Part shown: positions 26,343 to 34,190 of the stretch, piece by piece
Position numbering within the stretch: position 1 is the stretch's first letter
Layout of the letters: the number at the start of each line of letters is the position of its first letter
Source: Mumia quercus
Lineage (GTDB): Bacteria; Actinomycetota; Actinomycetes; Propionibacteriales; Nocardioidaceae
DNA length: 64,000 nucleotides
Direction: 5' to 3'
Assembly: GCF_025506335.1 (NCBI RefSeq)
Contig: NZ_JANZYO010000001.1
Span: 342,074-406,073, forward strand
Notes under the pieces: model-generated
Databases searched by the model: none
Told to the model about the DNA's origin: nothing
Seen by the model: the letters and a program-made list of their open reading frames with translations, nothing else
Position numbers and translations under genes: made by a program

Positions 26343-26735
26343 GTGGCAAGGATCAGCGTCGGAAAGACCGTGGGCGACCTGGGGGGATACCTCCGGGACC
26401 AGCGCAAGCAGGCTCAGCTCTCGCTGCGTCAGCTCGCCGACCTGACGGGCGTCTCCAACCCTTACCTGAGCCAGATCGAGCGCGGCTTGCGCAAGCCCTC
26501 CGCCGAGGTGCTGCAGCAGATCGCGAAGGCCCTGCGGATCTCGGCCGAGTCCGTCTACGTCCAGGCCGGCCTCCTCGATCCCGACGACTCCGGCGAAGGC
26601 GGCGGGGTCGAGGCAGCGATCGCGGTCGACCCGCGACTGGACGAGGGTCAGCGCCGCGCGCTTCTCGAGATCTACCGCTCGTTCGTCGGCGCGGCCGACG
26701 TCACCGACAACCCAGAAGAGGACACTCTCACATGA
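26343..26735 (+). CDS. XRE-family transcriptional regulator (Rv0474-like)
   Basis: A 130-residue DNA-binding protein. The helix-turn-helix at residues about 15-70 contains LSLRQLADLTGVSNPYLSQIERG and is followed by KPSAEVLQQIAKALRISAE, nearly the same as in mycobacterial Rv0474. The C-terminal third is acidic and binds no recognisable ligand. GTG 26343 is supported by the -10-like box 6 nt upstream, since GGAGG is too close to work as a ribosome site. The stop overlaps the HbhA-like gene (ATGA). The same regulator-HbhA-DUF2516 order occurs in mycobacteria, so the block is ancestral. Confidence 0.9.
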   Translation: MARISVGKTVGDLGGYLRDQRKQAQLSLRQLADLTGVSNPYLSQIERGLRKPSAEVLQQIAKALRISAESVYVQAGLLDPDDSGEGGGVEAAIAVDPRLDEGQRRALLEIYRSFVGAADVTDNPEEDTLT

Positions 26736-27460
26736 GCATCCAGGACAGCATCACCAACACCGTCAAGGGCCTCCCCGGCCAGGCCGCCGCGTTCGTCGGA
26801 CAGGCGCAGGCCACGGCGGCCTCGCTGGTCTCGCAGCTCGCCGAGATCGACCTCGACGAGCTCCAGAAGAAGGTCGAGTCCGACGCCAAGGCGCTCCCCG
26901 GGCAGGCGGGCGCGCTGTACGCCGACGTCGTGAAGCGCCTCAAGGACGTCGACGTCGAGGAGGTCTTCGACGGCCTCGAGGACAAGATCGAGGACAAGCT
27001 CGACGACATCGCCGAGGACGTCAAGGAGCTCGTCGTCATGCTCGCCGCCGTGGCGCGCAAGGCAGCCGCCGACGTGGCTGCCGGGTCGCCGCTGGCCAAG
27101 AAGCCGGCTCCGAAGGCGAAGCCGACCGCCCCCACGACGGCGTCGGCGACCGCGCCCACGAAGGCGTCGACGGCGACCAAGAAGACCGCCAAGAAGACGG
27201 CGACCACCTCCGCTGCCAAGGCCCAGTCGGCACCGGCCGGCGACGCTCCGGTCGCCAAGAAGGCGGCGGCCGCGAAGAAGGCGCCGGCCAAGAAGGCCAC
27301 GCCGGCCAAGAAGGCTCCGGCTCCCGCCAAGAAGGCCGCGCCTGCCACGGCCAAGAAGGCTCCGGCTCCCGCCAAGAAGGCGCCGGCGGCGAAGAAGGCG
27401 ACGCCCGCCAAGAAGGCCACGGCTGCCAAGAAGGCCACTCCTCCGGCCGACGCGAGCTGA
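26732..27460 (+). CDS. HbhA-like protein with Lys/Ala/Pro-rich tail
   Basis: A 242-residue protein. Residues 1-115 are predicted to be helical and coiled-coil (IDLDELQKKVESDAKAL, FDGLEDKIEDKLDDIAED) and are acidic overall; residues about 125-240 are built from PAKKA, AAKKA and TPAKKAT repeats. This matches mycobacterial heparin-binding haemagglutinin HbhA (Rv0475) in domain order and context. In mycobacteria HbhA is surface-exposed and is also linked to intracellular lipid inclusions; no signal peptide is visible here. The repetitive tail also resembles histone-H1-like domains, so nucleic-acid binding is an alternative. It is translationally coupled to the XRE regulator and followed by a terminator. 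Confidence 0.85.
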   Translation: MSIQDSITNTVKGLPGQAAAFVGQAQATAASLVSQLAEIDLDELQKKVESDAKALPGQAGALYADVVKRLKDVDVEEVFDGLEDKIEDKLDDIAEDVKELVVMLAAVARKAAADVAAGSPLAKKPAPKAKPTAPTTASATAPTKASTATKKTAKKTATTSAAKAQSAPAGDAPVAKKAAAAKKAPAKKATPAKKAPAPAKKAAPATAKKAPAPAKKAPAAKKATPAKKATAAKKATPPADAS

Positions 27461-27469
27461 CGCCGTACC

Positions 27470-27508
27470 GGCAGCCTTCGACCCGTCACGGGCGGGTCGA
27501 AGGCTGCC
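27470..27508 (+). terminator. intrinsic terminator after the HbhA-like gene
   Basis: A 16-bp perfect stem (27470-27485 with 27493-27508) and a 7-nt loop, starting 10 nt past the stop codon. No T-run follows, as is common in GC-rich actinobacteria. Confidence 0.8.
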
Positions 27509-27528
27509 GCGTCGCGGGCCGCTCGGGA

Positions 27529-27540
27529 TAGGCTCGGACG
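27529..27540 (+). promoter_or_regulatory. leaderless-type promoter of the DUF2516 gene
   Basis: TAGGCT at 27529-27534 lies exactly 6 nt before the GTG start at 27541. No ribosome-binding sequence is present, which fits a leaderless transcript. Confidence 0.6.
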
Positions 27541-27828
27541 GTGTTCGATCTCTTCGCCGTCCAGAATCTCGTCGAGCTGCTCATCACGCTCGTGATGATC
27601 GCCGTCAAGGCGTTCGCCGCCATCGACGCCGTCTCGCGCTCGCCGCAGGCGTTCGTGGCGGCCGACAAGCAGACGAAGCCGTTCTGGCTGATCGTGCTCG
27701 GGCTCTCCCTCGTCGCCAACCTCTTGATCTGGCAGCCGATCAGCCTGCTCAACCTCGCCGGCATCGTCGCCGCGCTCGTCTACCTCGCCGACGCGCGTCC
27801 CGCGCTCCAGCAGGTCGGCGGGCGTTGA
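27541..27828 (+). CDS. DUF2516-family small membrane protein (Rv0476-like)
   Basis: A 95-residue protein with hydrophobic segments at about residues 8-30 and 48-85. The conserved pattern AFAAIDAVSRSPQAFVAADKQTK is typical of DUF2516 proteins found after hbhA in mycobacteria (Rv0476). The function is unknown. The GTG start follows a -10-like box by 6 nt. The stop overlaps the next gene (TTGA), so both are probably made together. Confidence 0.85.
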   Translation: MFDLFAVQNLVELLITLVMIAVKAFAAIDAVSRSPQAFVAADKQTKPFWLIVLGLSLVANLLIWQPISLLNLAGIVAALVYLADARPALQQVGGR

Positions 27829-28178
27829 GCCAGGCCCCGCAAGGGCCCGACGCGCAGCGGATCGGGCCCCTCGACGTCCTCGCATTCGCGTGCGAGCTCG
27901 CGGCGCTGGTCCTGCTGGCGCTCGCCGGCTGGGCGCTCGGTGACGGGTGGTGGCGCGGTCTGGTCCTGGCTGTTGCCCTCGTGGCCGTCGCCGTCTGGTT
28001 CTGGGGGCGCTGGCTGGCTCCGAACTCTCCGCACCGCGTCGCGCTCCCGCAGCGCCTCTGGGTCAAGAGGGCGTTCTACGTCGTCGTCGGGGTGGTCGGC
28101 GCGCTCGCCGGCTATCCGCTCTGGGCGCTGGTCCTCGTCTTCGTCGCCGGAGCCCTCACGGGATGGCGCCGGGACTGA
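27825..28178 (+). CDS. YrdB/DUF2568-like membrane protein
   Basis: A 117-residue protein with about four hydrophobic helices: LAFACELAALVLLALAGWAL near the N-terminus, then WRGLVLAVALVAVAVWFWG and two more towards the C-terminus. The FACELAALVLLA opening and the charged middle PNSPHRVALPQ resemble DUF2568/YrdB proteins, whose role is unknown. The TTG start overlaps the DUF2516 stop. No clear ribosome site exists, so coupling to the upstream gene is the likely route to translation. Confidence 0.75.
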   Translation: MSQAPQGPDAQRIGPLDVLAFACELAALVLLALAGWALGDGWWRGLVLAVALVAVAVWFWGRWLAPNSPHRVALPQRLWVKRAFYVVVGVVGALAGYPLWALVLVFVAGALTGWRRD

Positions 28179-28181
28179 TCC

Positions 28182-28197
28182 TCGAACACATGTTCGA
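28182..28197. promoter_or_regulatory. LexA-binding SOS box upstream of alkB
   Basis: TCGAACACATGTTCGA is TCGAACA-CA-TGTTCGA, a perfect 7-bp inverted repeat that fits the actinobacterial/Gram-positive LexA box (GAAC-N4-GTTC). It ends 21 nt before the alkB start and 9 nt before its -10-like box, so bound LexA would cover the promoter. Confidence 0.85.
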
Positions 28198-28206
28198 TCA
28201 TGGGCG

Positions 28207-28218
28207 TACTCTGGTCGT
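28207..28218 (+). promoter_or_regulatory. leaderless-type promoter of alkB
   Basis: TACTCT at 28207-28212 precedes the ATG at 28219 by 6 nt, with no ribosome-binding sequence. The SOS box lies immediately upstream. Confidence 0.6.
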
Positions 28219-28848
28219 ATGCCCGTGCAGTTCCAAGCCTCACTCTTCGACTCCGCCGACGAGCCGACCCTCGGGCCGGTTGCGGCCGGCCTCGAACGCC
28301 ACGAGCTGCCGCGCGGGGCGTGGGTCGACCTGCGGCCGCGCTGGGTCGACGGCGCGGACGACCTGTTCGCCCATCTCCACGACAACGTCGCGTGGCGTGC
28401 CGACGAGCGCGAGATGTACGAGCGTGTCGTCGCGGTGCCGCGGCTCCTCGCATGGTTCGGCGAGCGCTCGATCTGGCCCCACCCGCTGCTCGAACGCGCG
28501 CGCGAGGACCTTGGTGACCACTACGAGGGCGAGCTGGGGGAGCGGTTCTCCACGGCGGGCCTGTGCCTCTATCGCGACGGGCGCGACTCCGTCGCCTGGC
28601 ACGGTGACCGGATCGGCCGCAGCCGTACGCAGGACACGATGGTCGCGATCTTGTCCCTCGGATCTCCCCGCCGCCTCGCGCTGCGTCCTCGCGGCGGCGG
28701 CGAGTCACTGTCGTTCGCGCTCGGCTCCGGCGACCTCCTGGTGATGGGCGGCAGCTGCCAGCGCACGTGGGAGCACGCGATCCCGAAGACCGCCAAGCCT
28801 GTCGGGCCCCGTATCAGCGTCCAGTTCCGCCCCCGCGGCGTCCTCTGA
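28219..28848 (+). CDS. alkB: AlkB-family alpha-ketoglutarate-dependent dioxygenase
   Basis: Fe(II)/2-oxoglutarate enzyme that oxidatively removes alkyl groups from DNA or RNA bases. 209 residues, normal length. The iron ligands are His128 and Asp130 (WHGDRIG) and His186 (WEHAIPK); RISVQFR near 198-204 supplies the 2-oxoglutarate-binding arginines. LCLYRDGRDSVAWHGD and GDLLVMGGSCQRTWEH are typical of the bacterial branch. Controlled, on sequence grounds, by the SOS box at 28182-28197. The stop codon is followed at once by the first unit of the 83-bp repeat. Monocistronic as far as can be seen. Confidence 0.93.
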   Translation: MPVQFQASLFDSADEPTLGPVAAGLERHELPRGAWVDLRPRWVDGADDLFAHLHDNVAWRADEREMYERVVAVPRLLAWFGERSIWPHPLLERAREDLGDHYEGELGERFSTAGLCLYRDGRDSVAWHGDRIGRSRTQDTMVAILSLGSPRRLALRPRGGGESLSFALGSGDLLVMGGSCQRTWEHAIPKTAKPVGPRISVQFRPRGVL

Positions 28849-29079
28849 CGGCGCGTTGGTCGGTCTGTGGTCACCGCGGCGGCGGGCGTGACCACGGAGG
28901 CACCAACGCGTCCTGGCTCACCGGCGACTGACGGCGCGTTGGTCGGTCTGTGGTCACCGCGGCGGCGGGCGTGACCACGGAGGCACCAACGCGTCCTGGC
29001 TCACCGGCGTCTGACGGCGCGTTGGTCGGTCGGTGGTCACCGTGGCGGCGGGCGTGACCACGGAGGCACCAACGCGTCC
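28845..29079. repeat. 83-bp tandem repeat, three copies, each a nested palindrome
   Basis: Units start at 28845, 28928 and 29011 (period 83; the third is cut to 69 bases). Copies 1 and 2 are nearly identical; copy 3 differs at about two positions in the shared part. Each unit has a 59-base core (28852-28910, 28935-28993, 29018-29076): CGCGTTGGT, 6 nt, GTGGTCAC, 13 nt, GTGACCAC, 6 nt, ACCAACGCG. This fills the 302-nt gap between alkB (stop 28848) and the nuclease-like gene (start 29151); the rest of the gap shows no other feature. Confidence 0.95.
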
Positions 29080-29150
29080 ACAGCGTGGTCTGGTCCACAG
29101 GTCGTACGACGCCCCTGCCGTGGACGAGCGCGATCGGATGGGATGGCGGC

Positions 29151-30086
29151 ATGCCCGCGCCGCGCCCCATCCCGTACGAGCTGCGGCGCGGGCCGTTCAC
29201 GTCAGCGCAGGCGTACGCACTCGGGGTCACCCCGACGATGCTCGCCGGGAGCCGGTTCATCCGGCTGTTCCCCAGGGTCTGGGCAGCGCGCTCGTACGTG
29301 ATGTCCGAGCACGACCGGGTCCGCGCGGCGCAGCTCAGTCTCCCCGAGGGAGCCCTGCCGAGCCACACCACTCGACTACGGCTCCTGGGGTACGAGGACG
29401 CCCCCGCGACGCCGTACCACTTCGTGATCGACCGCGACCAGAAGATCGTCAGCAACGACATCCGACTCCACCGCACGCTCCTGATGCCGCCCACCGACGC
29501 GCACGGAGTGACCCCGGCGGCGGCCTTCGTGCAGTGCTGCGAGGTGATGCGGCTGATCGACCTGGTCAAGCTCGGGGACTGGCTCCTGCACCACGAGCAC
29601 GCCTCCCTCGAGGAGATCGGGCAACTGCTGGCCGACCAGCCGTGGCGGCCGGGCGTGCCGCAGTGCCAGACGGTCCTCCCCCTGCTCGACGCGCGCTCGC
29701 GCTCGCCCAAGGAGAGCGAGGTGCGCGTGATCCTGTGCGTGGTCGGGCTGCCGCTCCCGGAGGTGAACGTGGACCTGGTCGTGGACGGGCGCTGGCTCGG
29801 CTGCGTCGACCTGCTCTACCGCGCGTGGCTCTACGTCGTCGAGTACGAGGGACGCCAGCACGCGTTCGACACTGCCCAGTTCAACGGCGACATCGGACGG
29901 TACGGCCGATTCCGGCGCCGCGGCGTCACCTACCTGCAGGTCACGCAGGAGAGGCTGGCGCACCCGCGGACGCTCGCGGACGAGGTGTACGCCGACCTCG
30001 TCGGTCTCGGGTACGACGGCCCGCCGCCGGTGTTCGGGCGCGACTATCGCGCGCTGTTCCAGAAGATCCGCTCCCGCCGTCCGTAG
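29151..30086 (+). CDS. nuclease-like protein with DUF559/Vsr-type C-terminal domain
   Basis: A 311-residue protein. The C-terminal residues 180-280 resemble the PD-(D/E)XK fold of DUF559/very-short-patch-repair endonucleases: [11 protein letters not shown] (Glu188/190), GCVDLLY (Asp220), VVEYEGRQH (Glu231/233, His237) and [19 protein letters not shown]. The N-terminal 60 residues ([18 protein letters not shown]) look like the winged-helix AbiEi-type domain often found at this position in actinobacterial paralogues. Function is unknown: nuclease, toxin-antitoxin-like or defence roles are all possible. It is flanked by nested palindromic repeats on both sides (copy 3 ends 75 nt before it; copy 4 follows the next gene). 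Confidence 0.72.
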   Translation: MPAPRPIPYELRRGPFTSAQAYALGVTPTMLAGSRFIRLFPRVWAARSYVMSEHDRVRAAQLSLPEGALPSHTTRLRLLGYEDAPATPYHFVIDRDQKIVSNDIRLHRTLLMPPTDAHGVTPAAAFVQCCEVMRLIDLVKLGDWLLHHEHASLEEIGQLLADQPWRPGVPQCQTVLPLLDARSRSPKESEVRVILCVVGLPLPEVNVDLVVDGRWLGCVDLLYRAWLYVVEYEGRQHAFDTAQFNGDIGRYGRFRRRGVTYLQVTQERLAHPRTLADEVYADLVGLGYDGPPPVFGRDYRALFQKIRSRRP

Positions 30087-30091
30087 CGGCG

Positions 30092-30103
30092 TACGCTCGG
30101 CCC
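30092..30103 (+). promoter_or_regulatory. leaderless-type promoter of the DUF2200 gene
   Basis: TACGCT at 30092-30097 precedes the ATG at 30104 by 6 nt, with no ribosome-binding sequence between them. Confidence 0.55.
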
Positions 30104-30448
30104 ATGAGCCGGATCTTCACCGCCACCGTGGCGTCGGTCTACCCGCTGTACATCGCGAAGCTCGAGCGCAAGGGCCATACGAAGGCGGAGCTCGACCGGG
30201 TGATCGAGTGGCTCACCGGGTTCGACGAGGCGGCGCTCGAGAAGCACCTCGAGGCGGGGACCACGTTCGAGGACTTCTTTGCCGCAGCCCGCCTCAACCC
30301 CAAGGCCAAGCTGATCAAGGGCGTGGTGTGCGGGGTCCGCGTGGAAGACGTCGAGGATCCCTTGATGCAGAAGATCCGCTACCTCGACAAGCTCGTCGAC
30401 GAGCTCGCCAAGGGCAAAGCCGATCCCTGTGCACGCGTCGGTGCGTGA
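30104..30448 (+). CDS. DUF2200-family protein
   Basis: A small soluble protein of 114 residues. The stretches [33 protein letters not shown] and the patch [20 protein letters not shown] are conserved in DUF2200 proteins, found widely in bacteria, with no experimentally established role that I can name. It lacks signal peptide and membrane helices. A hairpin-forming repeat overlaps its stop codon, probably ending its transcript. Confidence 0.85.
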   Translation: MSRIFTATVASVYPLYIAKLERKGHTKAELDRVIEWLTGFDEAALEKHLEAGTTFEDFFAAARLNPKAKLIKGVVCGVRVEDVEDPLMQKIRYLDKLVDELAKGKADPCARVGA

Positions 30449-30492
30449 GTGGTCACCCGCCGCGCGCGGGTGACCACTCAGCGACCAACGCG
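30434..30492. repeat. fourth copy of the nested palindrome, also a bidirectional terminator
   Basis: CGCGTCGGT, 6 nt, GTGGTCAC, 13 nt, GTGACCAC, 6 nt, ACCAACGCG: the same 9-6-8-13-8-6-9 layout as the tandem copies 1.4 kb upstream, with one outer-arm mismatch. Pairing extends to a 15-bp perfect stem (30446-30460 with 30466-30480, 5-nt loop). It sits between the stops of the DUF2200 gene and typA and so can terminate both. Confidence 0.9.
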
Positions 30493-30500
30493 TGAGGGCG

Positions 30501-32375
30501 TCAGCCCTTCGGGCCGCGGCGCTTCGACCGGGCGCGCTCGCCGGCGTCCAGGATCACCTTGCGGATCCGGACGGCCGTCGGCGTCACCTCGACGCACTCG
30601 TCCTCGCGGCAGAACTCCAGGCTCTGCTCGAGCGAGAGCTTCTTCGGCGGGATCAGCTTCTCGAAGTTGTCGGCCGTGGAGGAGCGGACGTTCGTCTGCT
30701 TCTTCTCCTTGGTGATGTTGACGTCCATGTCGTCGTCGCGGCTGTTCTCGCCGACGATCATGCCCTCGTACACCTCGGTCGTCGGCTCCACGAACATCAC
30801 GCCGCGCTCCTGGAGGCTCGTCATCGCGTACGACGACGCGGCGCCCGCGCGGTCGGCGACGAGCGAGCCGGTCGGGCGGGTCGAGATCTCGCCCAGCCAC
30901 GGCTCGTACCCCTCGAACACGTGGTGCGCGATGCCGGTGCCGCGGGTGTCGGTGAGGAACTCCGTACGGAAGCCGATCAGGCCGCGCGCCGGGACCAGGA
31001 ACTCCATGCGGACCCAGCCGGTGCCGTGGTTCGTCATCTGCTCCATGCGGCCCTTGCGGACCGCGAGCAGCTGCGTGACGGTGCCGAGGTACTCCTCGGG
31101 GCAGTCGATCGTCAGGCGCTCGACCGGCTCGTGGACCTTGCCGTCGACGAGACGCGTGACGACCTCGGGCTTGCCGACGGTCAGCTCGTAGCCCTCGCGG
31201 CGCATCTGCTCGACGAGAATCGCGAGCGCGAGCTCGCCACGGCCCTGGACCTCCCACGCGTCGGGACGCTCGGTCGGCAGCACCTTGATCGACACGTTGC
31301 CGATCAGCTCGCGCTCGAGACGGTCCTTGACGAGACGGGCGGTGACCTTCGTGCCCTTCTCGCGCCCGGCCAGCGGCGAGGTGTTGGTGCCGATCGTCAT
31401 CGAGATCGCGGGCTCGTCGACCTGGATGAGGGGGAGCGGCTGCGGGTTCTCGGGGTCGGCGAGCGTCTCGCCGATCATGATCTCCGGGATGCCGGCGACC
31501 GCGACGATGTCGCCCGGGTTCGCCTCCTCCGCGGGGACCCGCTCGAGCTCCACCGTGCGGAGCAGCTCGGTGATCTTGACGCGCTCGACCGAGCCGTCGC
31601 GCTTGCACCACGCGACCTGGGCGCCCTTGCGCAGCGTGCCCTCGTGGACCCGGATCAGCGCGAGGCGGCCGAGGAACGGCGAGGCGTCGAGGTTGGTGAC
31701 GTGGGCCTGGAGCGGCGCGTCCTCGGTGTAGGTCGGTGCGGGCACCGTGTCGAGGATCGTCTGGAACAGCGGGACCAGGTCCTCGCTGTCCGGGAGGCCG
31801 CCGTCGGCAGGCTGCTCCAGCGACGCGCGTCCGGCCTTCGCGGAGGCGTACACGACAGGGAAGTCCAACCCCGTGGCGTCGGTCGAGTCGTCGAGCAGGT
31901 CCATGAAGAGCTCGTACGTCTCCTCGACGACCTCGCTGATGCGGGCGTCGGGACGGTCGACCTTGTTGACGACGAGGACGACCGGCATCTTCGCGTGGAG
32001 CGCCTTGCGGAGCACGAACCGCGTCTGCGGCAGGGGACCCTCGGAGGCGTCGACGAGCAGCACGACGCCGTCGACCATGGAGAGCCCGCGCTCGACCTCG
32101 CCACCGAAGTCGGCGTGGCCGGGGGTGTCGATGATGTTGATGGTGACGCCGCCGTCAGGGGCGCCGGGGCCGGCGTACGAGACCGCGGTGTTCTTCGCGA
32201 GGATCGTGATGCCCTTCTCGCGCTCGAGGTCGCCGGAGTCCATCACGCGCTCGGCGAGCTGGTGGTGCTCGTCGAACGTGCCCTGCTGCTGCAGCATGGC
32301 GTCGACGAGGGTGGTCTTGCCGTGGTCGACGTGCGCGACGATTGCGACGTTGCGGAGGTCGGAACGAGTGGGCAT
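30501..32375 (-). CDS. typA: translational GTPase TypA/BipA
   Basis: Ribosome-associated GTPase involved in assembly and stress adaptation. 624 residues, the usual size. G domain motifs: NVAIVAHVDHGKTTLVDAML (G1, residues 9-28), GITILAKNT (G2), DTPGHADFGGE (G3), NKVDRPDAR (G4), ASAKAG (G5). Elongation-factor-like domains follow, then the TypA-specific C-terminus with its basic end. ATG 32375 is chosen; the open frame continues upstream but loses all similarity. A TAGGAT box at 32441-32446 on this strand would give a leader of about 60 nt. Convergent with the DUF2200 gene. Confidence 0.95.
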   Translation of the reverse strand: MPTRSDLRNVAIVAHVDHGKTTLVDAMLQQQGTFDEHHQLAERVMDSGDLEREKGITILAKNTAVSYAGPGAPDGGVTINIIDTPGHADFGGEVERGLSMVDGVVLLVDASEGPLPQTRFVLRKALHAKMPVVLVVNKVDRPDARISEVVEETYELFMDLLDDSTDATGLDFPVVYASAKAGRASLEQPADGGLPDSEDLVPLFQTILDTVPAPTYTEDAPLQAHVTNLDASPFLGRLALIRVHEGTLRKGAQVAWCKRDGSVERVKITELLRTVELERVPAEEANPGDIVAVAGIPEIMIGETLADPENPQPLPLIQVDEPAISMTIGTNTSPLAGREKGTKVTARLVKDRLERELIGNVSIKVLPTERPDAWEVQGRGELALAILVEQMRREGYELTVGKPEVVTRLVDGKVHEPVERLTIDCPEEYLGTVTQLLAVRKGRMEQMTNHGTGWVRMEFLVPARGLIGFRTEFLTDTRGTGIAHHVFEGYEPWLGEISTRPTGSLVADRAGAASSYAMTSLQERGVMFVEPTTEVYEGMIVGENSRDDDMDVNITKEKKQTNVRSSTADNFEKLIPPKKLSLEQSLEFCREDECVEVTPTAVRIRKVILDAGERARSKRRGPKG

Positions 32376-32606
32376 GCGCGTGCGGCGGTCCTTGCGTGGG
32401 AGAAGGCGCCGGACGGTACGCACGGCGCAGAGCGTCGTCCATCCTAGCGACCCGCCCCAGGTACGGCGGTCCGCAAGGGCGTTGTGACCGGAATCTCCTC
32501 TGTCCGCCCAGCGCAAAATCCGATGACATTGCCCCCGCCGGAGGCGCACTGTGGAACCGACGACACCAGGGGGTGCCGACTCCGTCACGGAAAGGCGACG
32601 TCGCAC

Positions 32607-34190
32607 ATGGCCGACACGCAGCACACGGCGCAGCAGCAGCCGGAGTACCCGGAGAACATCGACGCAGCGGTCCTGAAGATCGCGGGAGTGGTCATCCTCG
32701 GCGTGATCATGTCGATCCTCGACATCACGGTCGTGAACGTCGCGCTCCCGACGTTCCAGGAGGAGTTCGGGTCGGCTCGCGACCCGCTGGCGTACTCCCA
32801 CGTGGCCTGGACGGTCACGGCCTACACGCTCGCGCTGGCCACGGTGATCCCGTTGACCGGCTGGGCGGCCGACCGGTTCGGCACCAAACGCCTCTTCATC
32901 GTCGCGATCACGCTGTTCACCGCCGGCTCCGTCCTGTGCGCGGCCGCGCAGGAGATCAACCAGCTGATCGCGTTCCGGGTCCTGCAGGGCCTCGGCGGCG
33001 GCATGATCATGCCTCTCGGCATGACGATCATGACCCGCGCCGCCGGGCCGAACCGGATGGGCCGGCTGATGGCCGTCCTCGGCATCCCGATGCTGCTCGG
33101 ACCGATCCTCGGCCCCATCATCGGTGGCTGGCTGATCGAGAACGCCAGCTGGCACTGGATCTTCCTGATCAACCTCCCGATCGGGCTCGCGACCATCGTG
33201 TACGCGTGGCTGGCCCTGCCGGGAGACCGGCCCGAGCCCTCGGAGTCGTTCGACTTCCTCGGGATGCTCCTGTTGTCGCCGGGTCTCGCGCTGTTCCTCT
33301 TCGGTGTCTCGTCGATCCCTGAGAAGGGCACGGTCGCCGATCCGCGGGTGTGGGTCTCGATGCTGGTCGGTGCGCTGCTGATGCTCGCGTTCGTCTGGCA
33401 CTCGTTCCGCCCGGCGCACCCGCTGCTGGACCTCCGGCTGTTCCGCAACCGCAACCTCACGCTCTCGGTGATCGTGATGTTCCTCTTCGTCGCGGCGTTC
33501 TTCGGGAGCCTGCTGCTCGTCCCGACCTACTTCCAGCAGGTCCGCGGCGAGTCGACGCTGAGCGCCGGGCTGCTCGTCGCCCCGCAGGGTGTCGGAGCCA
33601 TGCTCACGATGCCGATCGCCGGGCGGTTGGTGGACCGGATCCCGGTCGGACGGATCGTGCCGTTCGGGTTCCTCGGGATCCTCGTCGGGATGTTCCCGCT
33701 GACCCAGATCACGTCCGAGACGGACTACTGGAAGATCGTGCTCGCGCTCTTCGTGATGGGCCTGGGGATGGGCGCCACGATGATGCCGATGTTCACCGCG
33801 GCCCTGAAGACGCTGAGCCACCAGGAGGTCGCGCGCGGCACGACGCTCATCAACATCAACCAGCAGATCGGCAGCTCGGTCGGCGTCGCGGTGATGTCGG
33901 TGCTGCTGACGAACTGGCTGCCGCCCCAGCGGATCTGGTACGCCGTGGTCGGCTCGTGGGACAACCCCGAGATCGTGCCGCAGCTCGGTGGCCAGCGGGC
34001 GGTCGACGCGCTGCTGGCCGACGCCGGCGACGCGTTCGCCAGCACGTTCTGGGTCGCGTGGGCGCTCCTCGTGGTGGCGCTGATCCCGGTCGCGATGCTG
34101 CCCCGCCGCCGGCCCGCAGCGGTGGTCGCCGCGGGCCCGACGGAGGCGGAGGTCAGCGAGGAGCCATCCGAAGCGCGCCGTCCATCCTGA
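32607..34190 (+). CDS. DHA2-family drug:H+ antiporter (MFS, EmrB/QacA type)
   Basis: A 527-residue transporter with about 14 hydrophobic helices. Motif D1, LDITVVNVALPTFQEEF, lies in helix 1; motif A, GWAADRFGTKRLF, joins helices 2 and 3; motif C-like GIPMLLGPILGPIIGGWLIE is in helix 5. These place it with proton-driven multidrug exporters. ATG 32607 begins a hydrophilic N-terminus; the frame is open further upstream without similarity. Divergent from typA across 231 nt, in which I recognise no specific operator. Its 3' end overlaps the opposing SDR gene by 38 nt. The substrate is unknown. Confidence 0.9.
   Translation: MADTQHTAQQQPEYPENIDAAVLKIAGVVILGVIMSILDITVVNVALPTFQEEFGSARDPLAYSHVAWTVTAYTLALATVIPLTGWAADRFGTKRLFIVAITLFTAGSVLCAAAQEINQLIAFRVLQGLGGGMIMPLGMTIMTRAAGPNRMGRLMAVLGIPMLLGPILGPIIGGWLIENASWHWIFLINLPIGLATIVYAWLALPGDRPEPSESFDFLGMLLLSPGLALFLFGVSSIPEKGTVADPRVWVSMLVGALLMLAFVWHSFRPAHPLLDLRLFRNRNLTLSVIVMFLFVAAFFGSLLLVPTYFQQVRGESTLSAGLLVAPQGVGAMLTMPIAGRLVDRIPVGRIVPFGFLGILVGMFPLTQITSETDYWKIVLALFVMGLGMGATMMPMFTAALKTLSHQEVARGTTLININQQIGSSVGVAVMSVLLTNWLPPQRIWYAVVGSWDNPEIVPQLGGQRAVDALLADAGDAFASTFWVAWALLVVALIPVAMLPRRRPAAVVAAGPTEAEVSEEPSEARRPS

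Noticed and set aside
28845-29079. CRISPR array
   Set aside because: The repeats are 83 bp, contiguous and without unique spacers, only three copies exist, and no cas genes are nearby.
32376-33821. N-terminal extension of TypA of nearly 480 residues
   Set aside because: The frame upstream of ATG 32375 crosses the promoter region and the divergent MFS gene and has no similarity to TypA; the G1 motif starts 9 residues after the chosen ATG.
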